From NCBI GenBank assembly GCA_030549335.1, contig CM060194.1, positions 32,570,171 through 32,634,170 of the forward strand: a DNA stretch of 64,000 bases. The letters run 5' to 3'. The notes under the pieces were generated by a model. It did no database searches, was not told the DNA's origin, and saw only the letters and a list, made by a program, of their open reading frames with translations. Position 1 is the first letter of the stretch. Each line of letters begins with the position of its first letter. Position numbers and translations under genes: made by a program. Positions 1 to 11,366 of this stretch are shown here, in pieces. The DNA is from Pontederia crassipes (taxonomy: Eukaryota > Streptophyta > Magnoliopsida > Commelinales > Pontederiaceae).

Positions 1-910
1 CTAAAATGATTGTCTTTTACTCTTGAATCAGTGGCAGACCTTCCTTGAGAGTAATGGAGTCAATTGACCCCATTCAATTTTAAGTCATATATATATATAT
101 ATATATTAGTTGTTAAAATATTATGTATTATCTTTAGAATTGTGCCATATTTTAATTATTTTAAAAGAATACTTATAAAATATTTTTTTATAATTATTTT
201 TTCAATATATTTTTCTCTTTGTTCCAAACAAACATTTGCCCCAATTCTTTCCTCTTCATGTTTTCTCTAACGGACTCTCCCCTTATTTTTAATTTTCTTT
301 TATCACTTCATCATCTTTATCCCAACTTCACCCAGGTTCTAAGAGGTAATAATCTCTTTCTTCTTCATATCTTCCCCTTGTCATTTTATTTTCTTCATCC
401 CTCCTTCCCTTGAATATCTTCTTTTTTCTTTAATATATTATAGTTTTCCTCAATAGAAAAAAAAACTAAAATATAAGAAACGAAAATTAGATCTTAGAAT
501 TATGAAAACAATAATAATTTTTCAATACTTTTTATTACCTTTTCATTTTATGGAATATGTTTCATAGTTATTAAATATAATTTATCATATGGTTTTTTCT
601 TGCATTATCTTTATTAATACATTATCTGTATATAGAAGGAAAAAATTATAATATTATATATTATCAAAATTTTTAGTTTTAATATATTTTTATGTTATTA
701 TAAATTTTATTTAAAAAATAATATTTTGCACCCATTGATTTTTTTGGGTCCTAGGTTTGCCCCTATCTTAAATGAGGTAAGACGAACATCAAATTAATCA
801 GGTACTAGTAATCCTGAATATCGGTGGGTTGCCACCGAAAAAAAGATGTATCGTACGGTTCGATCTAGTTGATCCTAATACAATTGCAGGCATCCTCATT
901 CACTCTAATA
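1..910. other. AT-rich intergenic DNA, no gene seen
   Basis: Strongly AT-rich sequence with a short TA run near position 97 and many homopolymer tracts. The few short open frames are low-complexity, start with no gene-like context and match no family I recognise. I see no exon, RNA gene or complete transposon here. Confidence 0.6.
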
Positions 911-1191
911 AAATATTAAGCGCCGTAACGAACATTATAACAATATTTGTGACGATATTTGAACTAAAGTATATAATATGATCATTTTGTATAAATGTGT
1001 AATATAATTTGATATTTATATTTTAATATATCTTATTGGATAGGAACACAAAGTGGGCATACTTCTCATTCCAAATCGTGATTGCACCGCGGTGTATTTA
1101 ATTCGATGAACATATTAGTCGGATGCTAGTAATTCTAAACAAAATATAGTCACAAATATTGTTATAATGTTCGTTACGGTGCTTAATATTT
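911..1191. mobile_element. foldback (long inverted repeat) element
   Basis: Arms at 911-953 and 1149-1191 are reverse complements over 43 bp with a single mismatch (aagcGccg against aagcAccg). The loop is about 195 bp and non-coding. The structure fits a foldback-type MITE. I could not define a target-site duplication, so the ends are those of the arms only. Confidence 0.55.
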
Positions 1192-1296
1192 TGATACAAA
1201 AAATATAGTAGATTGTATCATCAAATCAAAATAATGCCAATTTGATATTTCAAAAATTGCATGTGTACTGAGAATTCATAATTTATGAATGCACGG

Positions 1297-1298
<2 letters not shown>

Positions 1299-1332
<34 letters not shown>

Positions 1333-1535
1333 GTTTAATGGGGATGCTTCCAATCCTGCTCGTAAAATTTTGACTGTCGGATCGATCATCAAGGGCCAAG
1401 ATCTATGCCTGTTTATATCCGTCCGATCGACGATTGACGGCTGAGATACGACGCATCAACCCTTGATCAAAGAATGGACGGGCGCGATTTAAGGAGCAGG
1501 GTGCTCAACTTAAATTGGGAGCACTCCCATTAAAT

Positions 1536-1571
<36 letters not shown>
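1299..1571. mobile_element. short MITE set between two (TA)n tracts
   Basis: A non-AT-rich segment of about 205 bp (1331-1536) sits between two TA microsatellites (about 1299-1330 and 1540-1571). Its ends form an imperfect inverted repeat: the left end reads TTTAATGGGGATGCTTCC and the complement of the right end reads TTTAATGGGAGTGCTCCC. This suggests a small TIR element inserted into a TA-rich target. The superfamily is not determined. Confidence 0.4.
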
Positions 1572-1575
<4 letters not shown>

Positions 1576-1735
1576 GATAAATTAATGCAACTTTAGATTA
1601 ATTACTTCATTAACCTCAGAGTTTATTCATAATTAAAACTTCTACATTAAGGTTCTACTTTGGATTGAATTTTATTGTGAAACTTCTAGATGCAGACATC
1701 ACTTGAAACTACTAATAACTATCAAAATAATAAAA

Positions 1736-2070
1736 GGTTATTTCCTCCAACCATCCCTAAGCTATCATAATTTTTCACATCCAATCTCAAACTACGAACT
1801 TTATTTTTTGGGTACCTAAACTATCACGATTTTTCCAATTTGATCCTTCCGTCCAATTTCGTCGATTTCTCCATTATTTTTTATTTTTTTCTCTGAATTA
1901 AATTCTATTTTTATATAAAATAATGAATATAAATATAATTTTAAAAAAATATGCCGGGGGGGGGTCGTCTCCCTCCAAATCACGATAGTTTAGGTACCCA
2001 AAAAATAAAGTTCGTAATTTGAGGTTAGATAAAATTACGATAGTTTAAGGATGATTAGAAAAAATAACCC
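1736..2070. mobile_element. Mutator-like foldback MITE, 335 bp
   Basis: The terminal inverted repeats are nearly 100 bp long (about 1736-1835 and 1976-2070), beginning GGTTATTTCCTCC on the left and, on the complement, GGGTTATTTTTTC on the right. Both arms carry the words CTAAACTATCACGA or AGCTATCATAA. The direct repeat aataataaaa flanks the element at 1726-1735 and 2071-2080, a 9-10 bp target duplication as expected for Mutator-type transposition. A relative lies at 40885-43773. No coding capacity. Confidence 0.7.
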
Positions 2071-2080
2071 AATAATAAAA

Positions 2081-3660
2081 GCCGGCCTCTAACTAATATT
2101 ATGTGCAAAACAACTCATAGCATTATTTGAAATGGTGGAACAGGTACGATTCATTATGGCTCTCAACCTTTTCCTTTAATTTTCTTAGTACTCCGATTTA
2201 TCTTTGAAACTGAATCCTAATTCCCCTTTTGCTCTATCTCAAAAAAAAAAAAATTTACGTTCCAAAATTTCCATCAAAGTCATCACGGTGTACTCAATTG
2301 TATTTCGGATCATTTATCGCGTGAACATTGGTATATTTATAAAAATGTATCTAATGAATGGTTTATAAAATTCGAAAGCCCACAAGCTACTTATTATAAT
2401 TCCATTTTAGTTAAAAACGTATTATTTTTTACGTACATTTTGAGAAGTAATTGAGAATTTCAATGTAGATAACCAATTGCAATTTCTTCGTAAATAATTT
2501 TTTATATAAAAAATATCAAGTTAATCTTTTGCTTGGATGGAATGAAAAGGAGGCTTCTTAGTCATAAAAAGAAAATAGGAGTAATTATGAAAAAAAAAAC
2601 ACAATTGACAATACATTTGAATATTTCAAAATCAAGATCCATATATTACTTTACAAATGATATCATTTGTCACTGTGATTTTTGGTTTCCATTCTGATAA
2701 AAGTTGCACTTTTTATTTTTAGTAAGAGTTTATGAGTACTTTAGTAATAAAAATAAGACTTCACGAACATTATAAAAAAAATTAGTTTAGAACAAAATTT
2801 TCATAAAATACTAACAGGGGTGGAGTCTAAACGGCTTCTCCTCGTTTAAGTAGAGTTTAAATTTTTGTGAATGTAAAATATTTTTGTTGGGAATGCGAGA
2901 CGATTCTAATTGAAATAATTAGACTCGATGATGGATCGATCTCTCATATATAAATAGTGCGCTTTGTAGTGCCACTGCACGAATTAAATCATCGGCATCA
3001 CTTCTTAATAATGGGGGCTGGCCACAAAAAAAAATCTCCTGAAAACATATCAATGAAAGTTGAAAGTTGGTGCTTGTATTTGACAAGAGTACATGTTCTT
3101 TTAGATATATTATTATTATTATTATATGTTGTGGTATTTAAAAGATTACCGAATCTTAACAAAATCCGATTTCGAGATTATATTTCCAAAAAGATCATAC
3201 TTGAAAAATCTACAAGCCTTTTACAAAAGAAGTTTATTTGACCATCAGGAGGTCGACCTGCTACTTCCCATAAAAGAAGACCAAGTTGAAGGTCTCTCAC
3301 TTTCCTCTCTCTCTCCCACTTTGCCTCAAACCCAACACAAGGCGCCCTGCATCTGCATTCTTTTAACTTGGTCTTTCTTCACTGAAGCAAAAAAAGAAAA
3401 GAAAAAGTGGTCTTTACCATCTGTCACCAAAATGTGATGGCTCTTCATTAGAAAAAGAGCCTCTTTTAATCGCACAACTCCGCGAAGGTTTCCACAACTC
3501 CCCAATCTCAGACCTCCATCTGATCTTCCCTTCCTCCCATTCGTTGCTTGTTGTTATACTATTACTCTCTCTCTCTCTCTCTCTCTCAATATTTACTGCT
3601 GCATTAACTCCTTTTAGCTGTCTTGGCTTGTCCTCATTCACTGCTCCCTCCAATCCTAAC
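2081..3660. other. intergenic DNA upstream of the P450
   Basis: AT-rich DNA that becomes less AT-rich towards the P450. Short open frames near 2957-3437 have no recognisable domain. A CT microsatellite (about 3566-3588) lies in the proximal promoter, as is common in plant core promoters. No other gene is visible. Confidence 0.5.
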
Positions 3661-3668
3661 TTTGATCA

Positions 3669-3682
3669 CTAGTATATATAAC
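3669..3682 (+). promoter_or_regulatory. probable TATA box of the P450 gene
   Basis: The motif agtatatataact lies about 140 bp before the P450 start codon, downstream of a CT-rich stretch. It is the best TATA-like match in the proximal upstream region and would place transcription start near 3700 with a leader of roughly 110 nt. Prediction from sequence only. Confidence 0.45.
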
Positions 3683-3815
3683 TCTCATCTCTTCACTCTC
3701 TTGCCAGTAGTATTAGTATATAGCAATACCACCCACAGCACACCGCACCACCATATCCAAGAAACCCTAATACTACTATCACCAGTGTCGTTGCTTCAGG
3801 CAGTAAGCCGGTGAC

Positions 3816-5357
3816 ATGGATCTGCTCGACCTCTTCTTCGTTGCCTTCTTCGGCGTGGCCGCCATGGTGTGGTGGCGCCGCTGCTCGAGGATACCTGACG
3901 GCCTCCCGCCGGGGCCTCCGGGTTGGCCGGTGGTCGGCAACCTCTTCCAGGTGGTCCTCCAGCGCAGGCCCTTCATGTACGTCGTCCGCGACCTGCGCAA
4001 GCGCTACGGCCCCATCTTCACCATGCGCATGGGGCAGCGGATCCTCGTCATCATCACCTCCTCCGAGCTCATGCACGAGGCCCTCGTCCAGCGGGGTCCC
4101 CTCTTCGCCAGCCGCCCCCCGGACTCCCCGACCCGCCTCCTCTTCAGCGTGGGCAAGTGCACCGTCAACTCCGCCGAGTACGGGCCGCTCTGGCGCACCC
4201 TGCGCCGGAACTTCGTGACCGAGATCGTGAGCGCGCCCAAGGTGAAGCAGTTCGGTTGGATCCGCGACTGGGCCATGGGGAACCACCTCGCGCGCTTGCG
4301 CGCCGAGTACAAGAGGACCGGGGCCGTCGAGGTGATGACCAACTGCCGCCTCACCATATGCAGCATCCTCTCCTGCATCTGCTTCGGCTTCAAGGTGCCC
4401 GAGGACCACGTCAGGGAGATAGAGGAGGTGATGAAGGAGGTCATGCTCATATCCACGCTCAAGCTGCCGGACTTCCTCCCCATCTTCACTCCCCTGTTCA
4501 GGGAGCAGCTCACGAAGGCGAAGAAGCTGCGAAAACGGCAGATGGACTGCTTGCTGCCGCTGGTGCGCGCACGCAGGGCGTTCGTGGAGAGCGGGGGCAA
4601 GAATGACCCGAACTCGCCGTGGGAGATGATTAGCCCCGTCGGCGAGGCCTACGTCGACTCTCTGTTCACCTTGGAGCCGCCAAGGAAGGGACAGCTCGGG
4701 GAAGAGGAACTGGTCACTCTGTGCTCCGAGGTCATGAGCGCCGGCACGGACACGAGCGCCACCGCCCTCGAGTGGATCATGCTCCGCATGGTTCTCCACC
4801 CCGACGCGCAGCAGAGGGTCTTCGACGAGGTCATCGCGAGGGTTGGCCCCGAGAGAGGGAAGAAAATCACGGAGGCCGACGTGGAGGCCATGAGCTACCT
4901 GCAGGCGGTCGTGAAGGAGACGCTACGGCGGCACCCGCCGAGCCACTTCGTGTTGTCCCACTCGGCGACGCATGACACTGAGCTCGGCGGCTACCGCATC
5001 CCTGCTGGGGCCAACGTCGAGTTCTACACGGCGTGGCTGACGGAGGACCCCGGCGCGTGGAAGGACCCCGACGAGTGGCGCCCGGAGCGGTTCCTGGAGG
5101 GCGGGGACGGGTGGGAGACCGACGTGACCGGGACGCGGGGCATACGGATGATGCCGTTCGGCGCCGGCAGGAGGATATGCCCGGCGGCCACGCTCGGGAT
5201 TCTCCACGTCCAGCTGATGCTCGCCAGGATGGTCAGGGAGTTTCAGTGGGTGCCGGTGCCCGGTGAGCGGCCGGACCCGACGGAGACGTTCGCGTTCACG
5301 GTGGTGATGAAGAACTCGCTCAGGGCGGCCATCCTGGAAAGGGATGAGAAGGCTTAA
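3816..5357 (+). CDS. cytochrome P450, CYP77A-like
   Basis: Intact single-exon gene encoding 513 residues, the usual length for a plant microsomal A-type P450. An N-terminal hydrophobic anchor (residues about 5-20) is followed by the proline-rich hinge PPGPPGWPVVGN. Visible motifs are the I-helix A309-G-T-D-T313-S, the K-helix E368-x-x-R371, P423-E-R-F and the haem loop F448-G-A-G-R-R-I-C455-P, with Cys455 as the thiolate ligand. Overall similarity recalled to CYP77A proteins, including the region FGFKVPEDHVREIEEV, supports that family. Known CYP77A enzymes hydroxylate or epoxidise fatty acids at in-chain positions on the ER and feed cutin synthesis; that activity is inferred here, not shown. 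The coding region is very GC-rich and codon ends favour G/C, unlike the flanks but typical of many monocot intronless genes. A start at Met1 is supported by the anchor directly after it. Confidence 0.93.
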   Translation: MDLLDLFFVAFFGVAAMVWWRRCSRIPDGLPPGPPGWPVVGNLFQVVLQRRPFMYVVRDLRKRYGPIFTMRMGQRILVIITSSELMHEALVQRGPLFASRPPDSPTRLLFSVGKCTVNSAEYGPLWRTLRRNFVTEIVSAPKVKQFGWIRDWAMGNHLARLRAEYKRTGAVEVMTNCRLTICSILSCICFGFKVPEDHVREIEEVMKEVMLISTLKLPDFLPIFTPLFREQLTKAKKLRKRQMDCLLPLVRARRAFVESGGKNDPNSPWEMISPVGEAYVDSLFTLEPPRKGQLGEEELVTLCSEVMSAGTDTSATALEWIMLRMVLHPDAQQRVFDEVIARVGPERGKKITEADVEAMSYLQAVVKETLRRHPPSHFVLSHSATHDTELGGYRIPAGANVEFYTAWLTEDPGAWKDPDEWRPERFLEGGDGWETDVTGTRGIRMMPFGAGRRICPAATLGILHVQLMLARMVREFQWVPVPGERPDPTETFAFTVVMKNSLRAAILERDEKA

Positions 5358-5871
5358 ATTGCATGCAGCTTTAGGGAGGGCGTTAGGGTTTCCTTTTGGG
5401 GTGTTGCACGTACTACGTTGATCAATTTGTTGGGTCTTTGCATGTCTTTGTTTGGTTTGCATTAATTTGGCCGGTCATATATCATCATGCACTGGAGTGA
5501 GAGTGGAGTGGTGTTGAGGAGCTCTATTAAGTATGTGGACTATATATGTGTAGTTTACATTAATCATATATATATTATATATGTAATTTTGAATTGTCTC
5601 ATGTTTTTTTATTATAAAAACTAGAATTTCGAAACTCATTCATCCTAACTAAGATGCCAAATATTTCCCTAACCTTAACGAATTTATATATGTTGTGATC
5701 TCTTAATGTTCCATTAAATTAGTAGTACCTACCTAGTAGTCTAAGTAGTGTTGTGTTGCATGACAAGGGAAGGTATGATTTCGTACCAAAATGGTTTGGT
5801 GGGCATTTAGTGCCCATTAAATTGTGGTGCCAAATTTAAAATTTAAAGGCGCGGAAAGGGACATGCATGTG

Positions 5872-5923
<52 letters not shown>

Positions 5924-6944
5924 TTATTTTATATCTCCTATGTATTGTGATTAATGACAAATGTTTTATTTCAAAGCTATTGGTGTAGAGAGAAAAACAC
6001 TTGGTTCTTGATCAAAATGATGACAATGTAACAACAACCTTTGACTGGGATGCCTCAATGTTAGTTTTTGTGACCCACCAAAATTAAAATCAATTCTCTT
6101 TGTTGGTACTTGCTAAAAACGGTGAAGTCACATTGTATAAAGGGGAAATTAACGTGAGAAGATAATAATTAAGTTGGTTTCATACCCAATAATAGAGATA
6201 GAGCTGTTGCATGAACGGTGATAGAAGAGGATTCAACTAAGTGGTAATAACAAAATTGGTCTACTAGCTAGCAATTAAGCCTAGTTGAACTGAATTTAGG
6301 TAAGAAAAAGTCGCAAGAATCATACTTTTAACATTTTGGGGGCGAAATGTTACTATTTTAGTACTCTTGAAACAAATTACTTAGTTAGAGTGGAATTTGA
6401 TGTTTTAACTTCAGAATACTTTTTTTCCTTGTCCATTTTTTTTCCCTTTTTCACTTATTTGCCACAACTATTGTTGTTCCGATAAGGTTGTTTCCAGATT
6501 ATGCTTGCTTTAGGTTAAAGAGAGGATGTTGTTCAACATTTCAGTAATAAATAACAAATAATTCTTGATGCTTGTAAGAGGAATTTATTTAAAATTCAGC
6601 CATTCAATCAAAGGAGCTGAATGGCAAGTCCTTCCTCCAATGTTCTCACTTCGTTTAGAACTTGAAGCATTATAAAATCTTCCTGACAATAGTCAAGCCG
6701 TCCTTAACAATAGTCATTTTACATCGTACAAAATATTACAATGAGAAATAAATAAATAATGACGTCGAATTGCATAGTCAAGTTGTTTGTTCATGAAGAA
6801 AAGAGGGAATGCATTTATTTCGGCCACATGAAAACTCAGAGATGGAGACCTACATATATAATTCTCCCGGGACCCACGCGACACGTAACGAGTAAAATCG
6901 ATCGAGTTGAATCTTGCTGTCCACGTTTTGGTCAAACGTACCCA
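5358..6944. other. P450 3' flank and AT-rich intergenic DNA
   Basis: The 3' untranslated region of the P450 should lie in the first few hundred bases, but I cannot fix a poly(A) site. A pure AT microsatellite runs from about 5874 to 5919. Beyond that I see no exon, RNA gene or transposon with defined ends. Confidence 0.5.
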
Positions 6945-7419
6945 TAGGCTGCGCTTGATATAGAAACATTAGTAGAACATTAGTTTTCAAAAACTAATTG
7001 ATTTAATAGAAAAATTTAATTTGGTGTTTGGATGAAAAAGTGTAATGATGAAAATTAAAAAAATTGATGTGATGAATAAGTTTTAGTAAGTGTTTAGATA
7101 AAAAAAGGAGGACTAAAAATATAATTTATTATTTTATGAGGTATAAAATTATAGTAAATAAGAATATGTTATTAATATTATAATTTACGTATATTTTAAG
7201 ATCTAAATATAATACAATTTTTTTTAAAAAATAATTGAATAGTTTAACTAATAAAATATTTATTAATTATTAGAGCTAATTATTTTATAATTTTTAATTA
7301 ATAACATTTAATAAATTATATTATAATAATATATTAATTTATTCTATACACATGCTGGTTTTGACAAAACAATCGGAACAAATCAAATATTTATATTTCG
7401 TGCTGCCAAACGCAACTAT
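6945..7419. mobile_element. possible TIR MITE
   Basis: The left end (TAGGCTGCGCTTGATATAG) and the complement of the right end (TAGTTGCGTTTGGCAGCAC) form an imperfect inverted repeat of the GGCTGCGTTTGG kind seen in plant Harbinger or hAT MITEs. The interior is AT-rich and non-coding. No clear target duplication, so the call is tentative. Confidence 0.35.
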
Positions 7420-7824
7420 AAAGTTGGCAATATGAAATTAATTAGGTTAGGGAAAAAAGGTTATTATAGGAAGAAATTTATTTTAATGATAATATTCGCG
7501 TGCACCACTGGGCAGTTGTATATTTATGTCGCCTGCACCTCCCTCCCAGCCTTCCCCTCTCCAGACTTTCTAAAATTGTAATAATTATATATTAATCTTA
7601 AGATTGAATAATTTAGTACTCTTAGATATTTTTTAATTATAATCTTAAAATAAATAAAAATAATAATAATTTACTGCATACATTGGTTGTTATATTTCAA
7701 AGTTATGAAATGATCACCACTTCAAGTCTTAACTAGGGAGGGAGGGGTCATGAGTTGAAAATTTATGAACTTGACAGGTTCTAAGCTGCATACAGCCCCT
7801 AATTGGTATGACCATTTCATAATA

Positions 7825-8990
7825 AGTTGGAGCAAAATTTTAATGTCATATAAAATTATATTTGATGATACAAATTTCGAAAGATTTAATGTTGAAAAAG
7901 TTCAAAGAAAAAAAAATATATACTATACTTTGATTAAATAATTAACTATGATCTTATTAGATTTTGGATAAATCATAAATATCAAAGTTGTAGAAAATCA
8001 TATTATCTAATTCAAGATTTTCTAATTTGGATAACTATGCAAAATGTTATACTCAAAATAGTGCAGGTCGGTCAACCTGCCGATCGAAATAAAGAAGGCC
8101 GGTCGAGACAATACCGATCGACCGAATAGGAGATGTCGGTCGATCGATGAATATTGAGCTTGCCCCGATTGACGTCGAGACGATACCGATCGACGGACCG
8201 GTCGACCGATCAAGCGCAGAAGCTGAAGAAATCGCGCAACGATCACATAGATCAGTAGACCGATTCACATGTGTGATCGACAGGCCTTCGAGTCAAATGA
8301 ACAATAACGGTCAAATTTGAAGGAAAAAATTTGTGGAATAATTTCTGAACGAATTTTTCACATACAAGAACTTATAAAAAGAGTGTCAAAGACAAAAGCA
8401 AAAGCATCCATCCAAACCTTGAAGAAAAAATTCAAGTTATCAAAAGAAGACATTTTTCTTGAAGTTTTCACTTTGAGTTTTCTCTTCTTTCTCTCTTCTC
8501 CTATGAGCTTATCATTGCAAAAGAGAAAAACATTTTATTTAGAAAAATACTAAGAGAGTTTTTGTATAAAAGAGATTCCAAATCTTACCTCTTGAGCGAG
8601 AGAAAAGATTAGCTTTATTGGAGAAGAGGTGAGCCTTACCTCTCGAAGCGGAGAAAAGACGGTGGTGTAAAGGGCTTTTCTTCCTTTTTCCGTTTGGAAC
8701 AAAGGAGGAATTCTAGTGAAATCTCTGACGATCTCGAGATCGAGAAGTAGGAACAGGGACGTAGGCCAAGGTGTAGCCGAACCTCGTCAGCAATCATCGC
8801 GTGCATTGTGATTAAATTTCCCTCTCTCTCTCTCTCCCTCTCATATTATGCTTATGATCTAATTTGATTTGTTTTGAGTTCAAGATTTGTGAATCGATCG
8901 ATTTTAAGCTTCCGCGCTGAATTTCGTAAAATTGATATTTTTATTTTTAACACCAATTCACGCCCTCTTGGTGCCCTTTGGGATTCAACA
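7825..8990 (+). repeat. 5' LTR of the gag-only Copia element
   Basis: Starts with (a)gttggagca, a mutated form of TGTTGGAGCA at the other LTR, and ends gggattcaaca just before the primer-binding site. Contains a region dense in cggtcgatcg words (about 8064-8285), a TATA box tataaaaa at 8373-8380 and a downstream CT-rich patch. Confidence 0.8.
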
Positions 8991-8991
8991 A

Positions 8992-9006
8992 TTGGTATCA
9001 GAATGG
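8992..9006 (+). other. primer-binding site, initiator Met tRNA type
   Basis: The bases ttggtatcagaat directly follow the 5' LTR and match the TGGTATCAGAGC complement of plant initiator tRNA-Met used by Copia elements, with divergence at the end. Confidence 0.75.
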
Positions 9007-9409
9007 GTTGCTCTTGTTTTAAGATTTGCGCAGGTATTTTATGATGTACATATCCGATTTGACCGATGGACGAATATGCAAGCATCCCGCATTGGTTGCC
9101 CGCGGATCCCATTATCAAGAAGAGTATCCACGGCTTCTTGTACCAATTTTTCCTAAGCCCGAACCAAAATATGTCATTGCTATGGGGGCATGCACTATTA
9201 CGGGAGGGATGTTCAGTACTGATTCGTATAGTACTGTTCGTGGAGTCGATAAGTTAATTCCTGTACACGACTCTACCACCCGGCCAATCTTGTTCCACTT
9301 AATCCTTTTTCATGGACACATATCTTTAAGGCTAAGAAAATCATTTTAAAATTTAATCATCTTGTTTTAACATTTAACCATCTTAAGAGCTATAGCATCA
9401 AGTAGATTT

Positions 9410-10395
9410 GGTTTTGCCGAAGGACAATCAATTAGTCGTCCTTCTCTTTTAAATGCATCAAATTTTGTATATTGGAAAATTAGAATTCAAGCATACATTT
9501 GTTCTACTGGTATTGTCATGTGGGATATCGTTGAAAAATGTTATTATCTTCATGAAAAATTACCTACGGATTCTAAAGAAAGAGATTTTTTTTTTGCAAA
9601 ACTTGATTGGAAAGTCAAAAATATTTTTTATTGTGCTTTGAATTTAATCGGATTTCAAGTTGTGAAACTACAACCGAGATTTGGGAGAAGCTCATCACTA
9701 CTTATGAAGGAATTGACAAAGTCCAAGAATTTAGACTGAATATTTTCAATAATTAATATGATTATTTCAAAATGCATGATAATGAATTTATAAATAATAT
9801 GATTGTTCGGTTTAAAGATATTGTGAATGGTTTAGCCTCCTTGGACGAGCCAAGAACTAACCTTCAAAAAGTGAAAAAGATTCTCATATCTCTCTCATCC
9901 AAATGGCATACAAAGAGAACTTAGACGGAAGAAAAAAATTTGAACAAATTGAATTTTGGTGATCTTATTGGTTCACTTATAACTTATAAAATCTCAATCC
10001 AAGAAAATCAAGAAGACAAAGCCCTCAAGAAGAAAATATTAGCATTGAAAGTGAATACAAAAGAAAAAGACTCAAGTGAAGAGAAAGTGGACGAAAAGAA
10101 ATTCGCACTCTACACAAGAAAATTAGATAAGTATCTCAAATTGATAAAAAAGAAAGACAAGAATGAGCAGCCAACCAAGAGATCATACAAACACCACAAA
10201 GAAGAAAAATCTCAGAAAAGTAAAAAGAAAAAATACGAAGAGTCTAGTGAAACAAATGATTCAACAAACTCTTCTAGTGACGAAGCATACCTATGTTTAA
10301 TGGCACACGACGATGAGGTAATTTCTAATTCTTCAAATTCAAATTATGACTCATCGAACTCTTCCGAAGAAAAATCTTTCTTTAGATGTGAATAA
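9410..10395 (+). pseudogene. Copia gag (UBN2-type) remnant
   Basis: Read across three frames with stops, this encodes a Copia gag capsid region. The segment from about 9430 resembles the gag N-terminal domain: RPSLLNASNFVYWKIRIQA is the expected YWK motif. It is followed by a stretch equivalent to ALYCAL (here IFYCALNLIGF) and, from 9940, by an open frame of 151 codons beginning NKLNFGDLIGSLITYKIS, the conserved LDELIGSL-TYE end of UBN2 gag. A lysine-rich and then serine/asparagine-rich tail follows. Stops and shifts (for example near 9738) show that it is broken. Confidence 0.8.
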
Positions 10396-10726
10396 AGAAC
10401 TCTCCTCTCCTATAAAAATATATTTTTCAATTAAATAGGAAAATAAAAAATTATTACATGAGTTTGAAAAATTAAAAGAAGAAAAGGATACATGTTTATG
10501 GAAAATAAAAATCTGAAAAATAAAATTGAAACTTTGAAAATTACACATACATGTGAAATTGTAAAACTAGCACGTGCGTTAGAAAAAGTAAAATAGGAAA
10601 ATACTTTTTTGAAAAGCATAAAATAATGATAAGACTATAACGAAAAATCATCTTAGGAATTATTTTGGACATAAAAACTATTATTGAAAATCTAATCATT
10701 CCTATGATAAAAAATCACAATTTAAA

Positions 10727-10768
10727 TGTTTTACATGTGAATCTTATAGTCATTACACATATCAATGC
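10727..10768 (+). pseudogene. gag CCHC zinc knuckle
   Basis: Encodes CFTCESYSHYTYQC, an exact C-x2-C-x4-H-x4-C knuckle. It is preceded by QFK and followed by a WVPK motif (about 10803), typical of Copia gag ends. It lies 330 bp after the main gag frame and is followed directly by non-coding DNA up to the polypurine tract. No protease motif (DSG or DTG) follows. Confidence 0.85.
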
Positions 10769-11351
10769 AAAATAAAAAAATTATCACAACATGGAATGAT
10801 ATGGGTTCCAAAAAGAACCATTACTAACAAAAAAAAGGACCCAAAGAAATTTGGGTACCAAAGGTAAAATGATTATTTTTCGGATGTGCCTCACATGTAA
10901 AGAAAATGATGAATGGAAAAGTGAAGGTACAAAGGTTATGATAAAAGTATCATTAATATACTCTTGCAATCTGTTTCTTGAATGTTAAGTCTACTTTTTT
11001 TTTTTCAAATTCATTATTTCTTTGAAAGTAAATTGGTCATAATGATAGGGGGAGCATGCTAAAATCTTTCAACTTTATTTTGACATATCATTAATATCAT
11101 TTTTTGGTAACATTTTACATGTTATTATATAACAAAAGGGGAGAATAAATTTTTTTTTGGACAATATAATTAAGGGGGAATTAAATATGATTTCTTATAT
11201 GCTTCATATACAAATTATCTTTTTGATGACACAAAAGGGGGAGAAATATGATATGAATATAATTAAGATTTAGGGGGAGTAAAATTGATTTTACGAGATT
11301 TTACAACTTTTTCGCAACTTATATATTTTTCATATTTCGATTTGTCTTCGT

Positions 11352-11365
11352 AAAAAAGAGGGAGA
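11352..11365 (+). other. polypurine tract
   Basis: Purine run aaaaaagagggaga immediately before the 3' LTR start TGTTGG, the normal plus-strand priming site. Confidence 0.75.
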
Positions 11366-11366
11366 T

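Noticed and set aside
3693..4799. Long minus-strand open frame (368 codons) opposite the P450
   Set aside because: It is the antisense of the GC-rich P450 CDS; such frames arise from G/C-ending codons and it shows no domain. Other frames over 3779-5462 are rejected likewise.
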